Shown: one piece after another, positions 1 through 5,593 of the stretch | How positions within the stretch are numbered: the stretch's first letter is position 1 | How the letters are laid out: every line of letters begins with the position of its first letter | From: an uncultured Oscillospiraceae bacterium | GTDB taxonomy: Bacteria > Bacillota_A > Clostridia > Oscillospirales > Oscillospiraceae | Reading direction: 5' to 3' | DNA: 7,063 nucleotides | Assembly (NCBI GenBank): GCA_947631215.1 | Contig: CANRKN010000104.1 | Span: 1-7,063, forward strand | Made by a program: the position numbers and the translations under genes | The notes under the pieces: generated by a model | Told to the model about the DNA's origin: nothing | The model's database searches: none | What the model saw: the letters and a program-made list of their open reading frames with translations, nothing else

Positions 1-3
1 GCA

Positions 4-1197
4 GTGAGCTGGGAAGCGCGGAAAAAGCGGATATTCGACATCATCTCCGTGGGCAACCGGGAGGACTGGCCCAGCCGTCTTTTCGACATTGTCCTCATTG
101 GGATGATCCTCACCAACCTCTTCATCGCGGTGTTCTCCACCTTCGACTGCTCCGCGCCCTACCATGAGCTCATGGGCCGGGTGGAGCTGGTGACGGTGGT
201 GGCCTTCACCATCGAGTACGCCCTGCGGGTCTGGACGGCGGAATATCTCTATCCCGCGCTGCCGCCCCTGCAGGCCACGGTGCGGTACATGGTCTCCTTC
301 AACGGGATCATCGACCTTCTGAGCTTCCTTCTTTACTACCTGCCCTTCTTCTTCCCCACCGGCGTGGTGGCCTTCCGGCTCTTCCGGGTGGTGCGCATCT
401 TCCGGCTTTTCCGGGTGAACGCCTACTATGACGCCCTGAACGTCATTGCGGACGTGCTGCGGAGCAAGAAGAATCAGCTTGTGAGCTCCATCTTCATCAT
501 CCTGGTGCTCATGACGGCGTCATCTCTGTGCATGTACTCATTGGAGCACGAGGCCCAGCCGGAGGTATTTCAAAACGCCTTCTCCGGCCTGTGGTGGGCG
601 GTATCCACGCTTTTGACCGTGGGCTACGGCGACATCTACCCCGTCACGGTGGCAGGGCGCGTCTTCGGCACCATCCTCACCTTCCTGGGCGTGGGCATCG
701 TGGCCATTCCCACCGGCATTTTATCCGCCGGCTTCGTGGAGCAGTATACGCGCCTGAAGAGCTTCAGCGACTACACCCAGGCGGACATCCGCTTCGTGCG
801 CTTAGAGGCGGGCCCCGGCCATCCCTGGCTGGGCAGGCAGGTCAAAGACCTGCCCCTGCCGCCAGGGCTGCTGCTGGCGGTCATCCTCCGGGGCCGGGAG
901 GCGGTGGTGCCCCGCGGCGACACGGTCATTGAGGAGGGGGACGCCATGATACTGGGGGCCGAGGGCTACCAGGACGACGCGAGCGTCACCTTAAAGGAGA
1001 TCACCCTGCGCCGGACCCATCCCTGGGCGGGCCGGCCCATCCGGGACCTGGACATCTCCCGGCAGACCCTCATCGTGCTGGTGCGGCGGGGAGAGAGGGC
1101 CCTCATCCCCAACGGGGACATGGTGCTGGAGCCGGAGGACACAGTGGTGCTGTACTCCAAAAGGAACATCCGGGACGCGCAAAGCGTGACCGTCTGA
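4..1197 (+). CDS. Voltage-sensor potassium channel with two C-terminal TrkA-C (RCK-C) domains
   Basis: Six-helix voltage-gated-type cation channel of the plasma membrane, probably K+ selective. Visible parts: S1 about residues 27-46; S2 about 60-78 with E71; S3 about 98-115 with D104; S4 with five arginines spaced every three residues (R125, R128, R131, R134, R137); S5 about 158-179; the pore helix and TVGYGD selectivity filter at 205-210; S6 about 218-240. The cytoplasmic tail holds two related modules, about 262-320 and 328-386, each opening with an HPW-x-GR-x-(V/I)-(K/R)-DL signature, as in TrkA-C domains that bind ligands or gate channels. No Rossmann-type TrkA-N domain lies between pore and tail. 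The start used is GTG at base 4; the frame stays open to base 1 and any ribosome binding site lies outside the window, so the gene could begin slightly upstream. TGA stop at 1195-1197, 12 nt before the next gene. The ligand is unknown. Confidence 0.9.
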   Translation: MSWEARKKRIFDIISVGNREDWPSRLFDIVLIGMILTNLFIAVFSTFDCSAPYHELMGRVELVTVVAFTIEYALRVWTAEYLYPALPPLQATVRYMVSFNGIIDLLSFLLYYLPFFFPTGVVAFRLFRVVRIFRLFRVNAYYDALNVIADVLRSKKNQLVSSIFIILVLMTASSLCMYSLEHEAQPEVFQNAFSGLWWAVSTLLTVGYGDIYPVTVAGRVFGTILTFLGVGIVAIPTGILSAGFVEQYTRLKSFSDYTQADIRFVRLEAGPGHPWLGRQVKDLPLPPGLLLAVILRGREAVVPRGDTVIEEGDAMILGAEGYQDDASVTLKEITLRRTHPWAGRPIRDLDISRQTLIVLVRRGERALIPNGDMVLEPEDTVVLYSKRNIRDAQSVTV

Positions 1198-1209
1198 GAG
1201 TGTTTTTCT

Positions 1210-3228
1210 ATGCAGAATTCTTCCCGCAAAAAGCCGGCCCTCCGGCGGTTCTTTGGCCGCCTGGGGGACCTATATGACCGGCAGCCCATCCTGTTCCCGG
1301 CGGGGCTGGCGGTGCTTTTGGCGCTCACATTGGAGATGCTGGGCCGCCACTCCCCCTGGAAGGGGCTGGTGTTCCTCTTCACCCACCCGGTGAACTTCCT
1401 GGTGAACGCCCTCATCATCCTGACTACCTTGGCGGTATGCCGGCTTTTTAAGCGCCGGAACTATTTTCTCGCGCTGGTGTCCACGGTGTGGCTGCTCTTG
1501 GGCGTGGCCAACGCGGTGGTGCTGTGCTTCCGGTCCACGCCCCTGGGGGCGGTGGACCTGGCCATCCTGCCCAGCGCCGTCTCCATCATCGACGTATACA
1601 TCGATAAATGGCTCATCATCGCCCTATGTGTGCTCCTGGCGGCGGGGGTGGGGGCGCTCATCTGGTCTTTTTTCCGGGCGCGGAAATTCACCCCGGGCTA
1701 CAAGCGGACCACCGCCTTCGTGCTGCTGTGCGCGGCGCTGACGGCGTTGGGCTACGGCGTCACCGTATGGGGCAAGGCGGACGAGCGGGCGGAGATATAC
1801 TCCAACATCGTGGACGCCTATGACCGGTACGGGTTCGTCTACTGCTTCGGCACCGGGGCGGTGGACCGGGGCATCGATAAGCCGGACCTCTATTCCAAAC
1901 AGGCGGTAAAGGGCATGCTCCGGCGGCTGGACTGGAACGACACGCCGGAAGTGAAGCCGGATATAGTCATGGTCCAGCTGGAGTCCTTCTTCGACGTGGC
2001 CCATCTGGACGACGTGACCTACGAGGAGGACCCCATCCCCGTGTTCCGGCACCTCAAGGACACCTGCGCCTCCGGGTACCTGACCGTCCCCTCCGTGGGG
2101 GCGGGCACCGCCAACACCGAGTTCGAGGTCCTGTCCGGCATGAGCCTGGACTTCTTCGGCATGGGGGAGTACCCCTATATGACCGTGCTGCAGGAGGAGG
2201 CCTGCGAGACCATCGCCACCGATCTGAAAGACCAGGGCTATAAGGCCCACGCGGTGCACAACAACACCGGCACCTTCTACGTGCGCAACAAGGTCTTCGC
2301 TCAGCTGGGCTTCGACACATACACCTCTATTGAGTTCATGAACGGCATCGAGTATAACCCCATCGGCTGGGCCAAGGACAAAATCCTCACCGGCGAGATC
2401 GTCAAAGCCCTTGACAGCTCCGACGACCCCCAGTTCGTCTTTGCCATCACCGTCCAGGGTCACGGCAAGTACCAGCGGGGCGTGGACAGCGCCGACGTGG
2501 AGGCGCTGAACGTGGACTGGGCCGACGATGAGGAGGACGAGGACGCCTTCGCCTACTATCTGAGCCAACTCAAGGAGACGGACGCGTTCATCGGGGATCT
2601 GGTCCAGGCCCTGGAAGAGCGGGAAAAGCCCGCCGTGCTGGTGCTCTACGGGGACCACCTGCCCAACTTCGACATAGGTTCCGGGCAGCTGGAGAATGGG
2701 GACATCTTCCAGACGGAGTACGTCATATGGAGCAACCTGGACCTGGGGCTGAAGGACCGGAACCTGAGCGCCTATCAGCTCTCCGCCCGGGTGCTGAAGG
2801 CCCTGGACATGGACGGCGGCGTCATCAGCCGCTACCACCAGAAGATGCAGGGCCTGAACGGCTACCAGGATGGCCTGCGGCTGCTGGAATACGACGTGCT
2901 CTACGGGGAGGACTACTGCTACGGCGGGGAGAACCCCTATACCGCCTCGGACCTCAGGATGGGCCTGGAGCCCATCGTGATAGACGGCGCGGAGGTGAAA
3001 ACGAACGCCGACGGGACGGTGACCCTCACCGTCACCGGGGAGAACTTCACCCAGTGGAGCCGCGTCACCCTGGACGGGGACGAGGAGGACACGGTATTGA
3101 ATCCCGACGGGTCCGTGTCCGCGGAGCTGGATGAGCCGCCCGAGAGCGGGACCGCCCTCACCGTCCGCCAGCGGGCCGCCAACAAATCTACCAGCCTCGC
3201 CGAGAGCGAGCCTTACATCTGGCCCTGA
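1210..3228 (+). CDS. LTA-synthase-family membrane phosphoglycerol transferase (sulfatase fold) with C-terminal beta-rich extension
   Basis: Likely transfers glycerol-phosphate from phosphatidylglycerol onto a cell-envelope polymer or glycolipid on the outer face of the membrane. About five hydrophobic helices fill residues 26-188, followed by an extracellular sulfatase-fold domain, about 248-545. Family metal and catalytic residues are present: E258 (in QLESF), nucleophile T300 (in GTANTEF), and D482/H483 (in YGDH). From remembered S. aureus LtaS residues, substrate-site H347, R356 and H416 correspond to H350, R359 and H418, while W354 is replaced by Y357. Residues 438-446 form a strongly acidic run. 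After the catalytic domain, about 584-672 form an Ig/TIG-like beta-rich module (VTGENFTQWSRVTLDG), so the 672-aa protein is somewhat longer than a minimal LtaS. ATG start has a weak GAGAG nine nt upstream; the 12-nt gap to the channel gene suggests co-transcription. Other anionic-polymer or glycan phosphoglycerol transferase roles are possible. Confidence 0.86.
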   Translation: MQNSSRKKPALRRFFGRLGDLYDRQPILFPAGLAVLLALTLEMLGRHSPWKGLVFLFTHPVNFLVNALIILTTLAVCRLFKRRNYFLALVSTVWLLLGVANAVVLCFRSTPLGAVDLAILPSAVSIIDVYIDKWLIIALCVLLAAGVGALIWSFFRARKFTPGYKRTTAFVLLCAALTALGYGVTVWGKADERAEIYSNIVDAYDRYGFVYCFGTGAVDRGIDKPDLYSKQAVKGMLRRLDWNDTPEVKPDIVMVQLESFFDVAHLDDVTYEEDPIPVFRHLKDTCASGYLTVPSVGAGTANTEFEVLSGMSLDFFGMGEYPYMTVLQEEACETIATDLKDQGYKAHAVHNNTGTFYVRNKVFAQLGFDTYTSIEFMNGIEYNPIGWAKDKILTGEIVKALDSSDDPQFVFAITVQGHGKYQRGVDSADVEALNVDWADDEEDEDAFAYYLSQLKETDAFIGDLVQALEEREKPAVLVLYGDHLPNFDIGSGQLENGDIFQTEYVIWSNLDLGLKDRNLSAYQLSARVLKALDMDGGVISRYHQKMQGLNGYQDGLRLLEYDVLYGEDYCYGGENPYTASDLRMGLEPIVIDGAEVKTNADGTVTLTVTGENFTQWSRVTLDGDEEDTVLNPDGSVSAELDEPPESGTALTVRQRAANKSTSLAESEPYIWP

Positions 3229-3243
3229 AAACCGCAATAATAT

Positions 3244-3270
3244 GCCCCCTGCCGGCCGGCAGGGGGCTTT
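3244..3270. terminator. Perfect palindromic terminator between convergent genes
   Basis: Bases 3244-3267 form an uninterrupted 24-bp palindrome (half site GCCCCCTGCCGG), 15 nt after the stop of the LTA-synthase-like gene and followed on the plus strand by TTTGCTTATTCTTT. On the opposite strand the hairpin is followed by ATATTATTGCGGTTTT, so it may also stop transcription of the convergent XRE-regulator gene, which ends only 5 bases away. Having almost no built-in loop, the RNA hairpin must open a few central pairs. Confidence 0.85.
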
Positions 3271-3272
3271 GC

Positions 3273-3896
3273 TTATTCTTTCGGTCCTTTTCGCTTGGGG
3301 TAGAGGTTCACGGCGATGATGATGCCGGCGATGAGGGAGATGAGGCCGACGGCGATGACGAAGCCGGATATGATGGAGACGGGCGAGGAGACGCTCATGC
3401 CGCCGGTCTGGCCCAGCACGTTGCCCGCCTCGTCGGTCCAGACGATGTCGCCTGGGTACCCGAAGGAGGAGCCGGACATGAACCGGTCCGCCGTGCGGGC
3501 AAAGGGATTCATCATGGCGCGCATCAGAAAGCCGAAGGCGGCGAACAAACCCCCGCCGATGGCCATGCGCAGGCCGAACAGCCACCCGTATTGGCGCAGG
3601 AGCCGCCCCACCGCGCCGGGCACCGAATCCACCCAGGTGTGGGCCGCCGGGGGCGGGGCGTCTGCCGGGTCCGGGGACGGTCCCTCCTCCGGGGCGGGGT
3701 CCTCCTCCGACAGCAGCCAGTCCGTGGTGACGCCGAAGGCTCTGGCCAGGGCCAGGAGCTTGCCCACCTCCGGGACCGCGTCCCCCAGCTCCCACTTGGA
3801 CACCGCTTGGCGGGACACGCCCACGAGCTGGGCCAGCTCCTCCTGGGAAAGGCCCGCCCGCTTCCGGCAGTACGCTATTTTTTCCGACAGAGTCAT
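3273..3896 (-). CDS. XRE-family transcriptional regulator with two C-terminal membrane helices
   Basis: DNA-binding regulator, probably membrane-tethered. Residues 5-62 are a Cro/C1-type helix-turn-helix (SQEELAQLVGVSRQAVSKWE, recognition helix about 27-36), followed by a Pro/Asp/Glu-rich linker (66-86). Two hydrophobic segments follow, about 104-126 and 173-197, separated by about 45 residues including GYPGDIVWTDEAGN; the tail KRKGPKE is basic. This layout is common among Firmicutes small regulators, but the signal sensed is not evident. The ATG is well supported: AAGGAGGG (3902-3909) lies 5 nt upstream. A TATAAT box at 3928-3933 gives a predicted leader of about 25 nt, and a dyad covers the -10 and start-site region, suggesting autoregulation. 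It converges on the LTA-synthase-like gene and lies just downstream of the pheA transcript. Target genes are unknown. Confidence 0.85.
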   Translation of the reverse strand: MTLSEKIAYCRKRAGLSQEELAQLVGVSRQAVSKWELGDAVPEVGKLLALARAFGVTTDWLLSEEDPAPEEGPSPDPADAPPPAAHTWVDSVPGAVGRLLRQYGWLFGLRMAIGGGLFAAFGFLMRAMMNPFARTADRFMSGSSFGYPGDIVWTDEAGNVLGQTGGMSVSSPVSIISGFVIAVGLISLIAGIIIAVNLYPKRKGPKE

Positions 3897-3901
3897 AGCC
3901 G

Positions 3902-3909
3902 CCCTCCTT
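3902..3909 (-). promoter_or_regulatory. Ribosome binding site of the XRE regulator gene
   Basis: AAGGAGGG on the minus strand, 5 nt before the ATG. It fixes the start at 3896. Confidence 0.85.
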
Positions 3910-3912
3910 TTA

Positions 3913-3936
3913 TTTTAGTATGCCCACATTATAAAA
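3913..3936 (-). promoter_or_regulatory. -10 region and candidate operator of the XRE regulator gene
   Basis: The minus strand carries a consensus TATAAT at 3928-3933, placing a start site near 3921. A dyad overlaps it: TTTTAGTATG (3913-3922) and CATTATAAAA (3927-3936) match as inverted arms at 8 of 10 positions, with a 4-bp centre. Such a dyad over the -10 and start site is where an autorepressing XRE protein would bind; that role is inference. No good -35 hexamer is seen at 16-18 bp spacing, so the promoter may be weak or need an activator. Confidence 0.55.
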
Positions 3937-3986
3937 GAAAAGGCGGTTGCGGCGCTACCAGCAAAAGCTGGAACATCCGCAACCGC
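3933..3986 (-). terminator. Nested stem-loop terminator after the pheA / small membrane protein transcript
   Basis: The outer stem pairs 3943-3952 with 3977-3986 (GCGGTTGCGG against CCGCAACCGC, perfect 10 bp). Inside it is a second hairpin, CCAGC (3958-3962) with GCTGG (3967-3971) around a four-base loop. On the minus strand the outer stem is followed by CTTTTCTTTTA, as expected for intrinsic termination, 11 nt after the stop of the small membrane gene. The T-tract abuts and partly overlaps the TATAAT box of the XRE gene. Confidence 0.85.
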
Positions 3987-3997
3987 TGGTTGCACGT

Positions 3998-4321
3998 TCA
4001 CAAAAAGGCGTACCCCGCCACGAACAGGGCGCACAGCACCCACCGGAAGATGTGGTGCTTTATGTGGAAATTCTCATTGCGCCGGCCGTTCCACATGGCC
4101 CCCGCGCTGATGGCGAGACTGCCGATGAGCGCCGCCTGCCACATGCCCTCATGGCCGCCGACGCCGCCGTACACCGCCACGCCCAGGGCGAAGCACCCGG
4201 CCAGGATCAGAAGGCACGGGGCGGTGAAGCGGCTGTCCCGCATCTGCACCAGCGCCGCGAAGGCCGTCAGGGCCGCGAACAGACCGCTCACCACCCAGAG
4301 AAGCGTCCGCAGGCCCTCCAT
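3998..4321 (-). CDS. Small four-helix membrane protein of unknown function, coupled to pheA
   Basis: I do not recognise this 107-residue protein. It is highly hydrophobic, with four predicted membrane segments: about 5-26, 33-53, 59-77 and 89-107. There is a short charged loop at 27-32 and a basic, histidine-containing loop before the last helix (RRNENFHIKHH, 80-90). The protein ends right after helix four. The ATG at 4321 is preferred over an in-frame start 15 codons upstream because it overlaps the pheA stop as TGATG and has GGAG 8 nt upstream; the longer form would run inside pheA. The arrangement implies translational coupling and one transcript with pheA, ending at the nested terminator downstream. 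A link to aromatic amino acid metabolism or transport is suggested only by position; it could equally be a general small membrane protein. Confidence 0.75.
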   Translation of the reverse strand: MEGLRTLLWVVSGLFAALTAFAALVQMRDSRFTAPCLLILAGCFALGVAVYGGVGGHEGMWQAALIGSLAISAGAMWNGRRNENFHIKHHIFRWVLCALFVAGYAFL

Positions 4322-5463
4322 CACACGATCTCCGAGTAGCTGCCGAGATATTTGAAGGTCTCGCACATCTCCTCCAGGTCCGCCATGAGCTGGATGAACC
4401 GGGGGGAGTAGACGGAGGTCTCCAGGTCGAAGTAGAACATGAACTCAAAGTCCCTGTCGGGCAGGGGCCGGCTTTCCAGCTTGGTGAGGTTGATGCCGAG
4501 GGCCGTGATGCGGCTCATGAGCCGGTACAGGGAGCCGGGCCGGTGGCTCACGGTGAGCATGACGCTGGTCCTGTCCGCCCCGGGGAATATCTCCGGTTCC
4601 TTGCCGATGCAGATGAAGCGGGTGTAGTTGTTGCCCTTGTCCTGCACGTCGGAAGCAAGCTCGTCCAGCCCGTAGAGGGCGCCGCAGGCGTGGGAGCTGA
4701 GGGCCGCCACGTCCCGCCTATCGGACTCCGCCACCCGCTTCGCCGCCACGGCGGTATTTTCGCACACCGTGACCTTCACCCCGGGCATGGTCTTCAAAAA
4801 CTCCCCGCACTGGGCGATGGCCTGCTCGTGGGAGAATATCTCCTTTATGTCCGCCTGCTTCACCCCGGGCCGGGCCATGAGGTTGTGGTCCACCTTCAGG
4901 CGCACGGAGCGGACGATACTGAAATTGTACTGCATCATCAGGTCATAGATGCGGTTGACGGAGCCGGCGGTGCTGTTTTCCAAAGGCAGCACCCCGTAGC
5001 GGCAGAAGCCGCTGGCGATGGCGGAGAAGACCGCCTCGAAGCTCTTTACGTAGGAGATGTGGGCGTCGGCGAACAGCTTGTCCGCCGCGATCTGGGCATA
5101 GGCCCCCTCCACACCCTGGCAGGCCACGGTGGCCGACTCGGGGAAGAGCTGGGCGGTGTTCTCCAGGCTCTTTTGGATGCGGGCGCACAGGTCGCTGGGC
5201 TCCTTTAAAAGGGCGGCCTCATAGCTCTGGGCCACGTCCTGCAATGTGGCGTACACCACCCCGGCATAGCCGGAGAGATCCTCACCCGCGGTCTGCTGGA
5301 AGCGGGCCTTCGCCTCCCGCTGGCCGGCCAGGTCCATGGGCACCAGGCCCTGGGCCTGCCGCTCCTTTGCCATTTGGGCCGTCAGGTCCATCCGCCGGGC
5401 GAACAGCCCGCTCATCTGCCCGTCCACCTCGTCCAGCTGCTGTTTTATCTGTTCCAGGTCCAT
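4321..5463 (-). CDS. pheA: Bifunctional chorismate mutase / prephenate dehydratase (P-protein) with ACT domain
   Basis: Cytoplasmic enzyme of phenylalanine synthesis: chorismate to prephenate (mutase), then prephenate to phenylpyruvate (dehydratase), normally inhibited by phenylalanine through the ACT domain. The 380 residues have the usual order: AroQ-type mutase about 1-88, dehydratase about 111-288 and ACT about 298-380. Dehydratase signatures are intact: PLENSTAGSV (160-169) and the catalytic TRF (281-283). The ACT domain keeps RPGSLY (308-313) and ESRP (330-333) for phenylalanine binding. The mutase part is unusual: aligned without gaps to the E. coli enzyme from memory, R28 and D48 are kept (R24, D44), but R11 is K7, K39 is R35, and R51/E52 fall on G47/Q48. 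ATG at 5463 has AAAGG about 11 nt upstream, a modest site. A strong promoter lies just upstream, and the stop overlaps the next gene's ATG. No leader peptide, attenuator or T-box fits in the short leader. Confidence 0.95.
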   Translation of the reverse strand: MDLEQIKQQLDEVDGQMSGLFARRMDLTAQMAKERQAQGLVPMDLAGQREAKARFQQTAGEDLSGYAGVVYATLQDVAQSYEAALLKEPSDLCARIQKSLENTAQLFPESATVACQGVEGAYAQIAADKLFADAHISYVKSFEAVFSAIASGFCRYGVLPLENSTAGSVNRIYDLMMQYNFSIVRSVRLKVDHNLMARPGVKQADIKEIFSHEQAIAQCGEFLKTMPGVKVTVCENTAVAAKRVAESDRRDVAALSSHACGALYGLDELASDVQDKGNNYTRFICIGKEPEIFPGADRTSVMLTVSHRPGSLYRLMSRITALGINLTKLESRPLPDRDFEFMFYFDLETSVYSPRFIQLMADLEEMCETFKYLGSYSEIV

Positions 5464-5482
5464 GAAATACTCTGCCTTTCTT

Positions 5483-5488
5483 ATTATA
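5483..5488 (-). promoter_or_regulatory. Second possible -10 element upstream of pheA
   Basis: TATAAT on the minus strand, 19 nt before the pheA ATG. No -35-like hexamer is seen at a suitable distance, and the TTGACA/TATCAT promoter just upstream is better, so this may be a chance match or a secondary start. Confidence 0.25.
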
Positions 5489-5499
5489 AGCGTGGGAAA

Positions 5500-5528
5500 A
5501 TGATACCCTCTTTTCCGGCGGATGTCAA
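5500..5528 (-). promoter_or_regulatory. Sigma-A-type promoter of pheA
   Basis: Minus strand TTGACA at 5523-5528, a 17-bp spacer, and TATCAT at 5500-5505: a consensus -35 and one mismatch in the -10. The predicted start near 5493 leaves a leader of about 30 nt before the pheA ATG. It sits between the rnfB terminator and pheA, so pheA is likely transcribed independently of rnf. Confidence 0.8.
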
Positions 5529-5533
5529 CCGAT

Positions 5534-5547
5534 ATTTCCCGGGGAAT
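5534..5547. repeat. Short imperfect palindrome upstream of the pheA promoter
   Basis: ATTTCCCGGGGAAT; the seven-base arms match at six positions. It lies 5 bp beyond the -35 box and beside the rnfB terminator T-tract. It could be an operator or chance; nothing else in the window matches it. Confidence 0.3.
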
Positions 5548-5578
5548 AAGAAAAGCGCCCGACGTATGCCGGGCGCTT
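5548..5578 (-). terminator. Intrinsic terminator of the rnf operon
   Basis: A 9-bp stem, AAGCGCCCG (5553-5561) with CGGGCGCTT (5570-5578), and an 8-base loop. On the minus strand it is followed by TTCTTATT; with the stem's own end this reads CTTTTCTTATT. It begins 15 nt after the rnfB stop and marks the 3' end of the operon. Confidence 0.88.
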
Positions 5579-5593
5579 GGAATGGGGCTTGTC

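Noticed and set aside
528..932. Plus-strand frame inside the channel gene
   Set aside because: Arg/Gly/His/Pro-rich shadow of the TVGYGD channel frame, with no ribosome binding site.
813..1060. Similar DNA in the two TrkA-C coding segments, considered as a recent tandem duplication
   Set aside because: The copies share only short identical runs such as CATCCCTGG and have diverged widely, so this is an old domain duplication rather than a DNA repeat.
1624..3795. A 723-codon open frame on the minus strand across the LTA-synthase-like gene and part of the XRE gene
   Set aside because: Its product is a low-complexity Gly/Pro/Arg/His/Val-rich string with no domain. It lies opposite a well-supported sulfatase-fold gene and overlaps the XRE gene in another frame. 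Long antisense frames are expected in GC-rich DNA.
3943..3986. Inverted repeat considered as a mobile-element end or small RNA
   Set aside because: No target-site duplication or transposase is present, and the minus-strand T-tract right after the stem makes an intrinsic terminator the simpler reading.
3316..4355. Plus-strand frames across the XRE gene and the small membrane gene
   Set aside because: They run through the nested terminator and the XRE promoter and lack Shine-Dalgarno signals; the minus-strand genes explain the region better.
4322..4366. Longer start for the small membrane protein (15 extra codons)
   Set aside because: The extension lies wholly inside the pheA coding region, while the ATG at 4321 has GGAG at good spacing and the typical TGATG overlap.
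4543..5208. Plus-strand frame opposite pheA
   Set aside because: Gly/Val/His/Ala-rich antisense shadow of a gene with intact dehydratase and ACT motifs.
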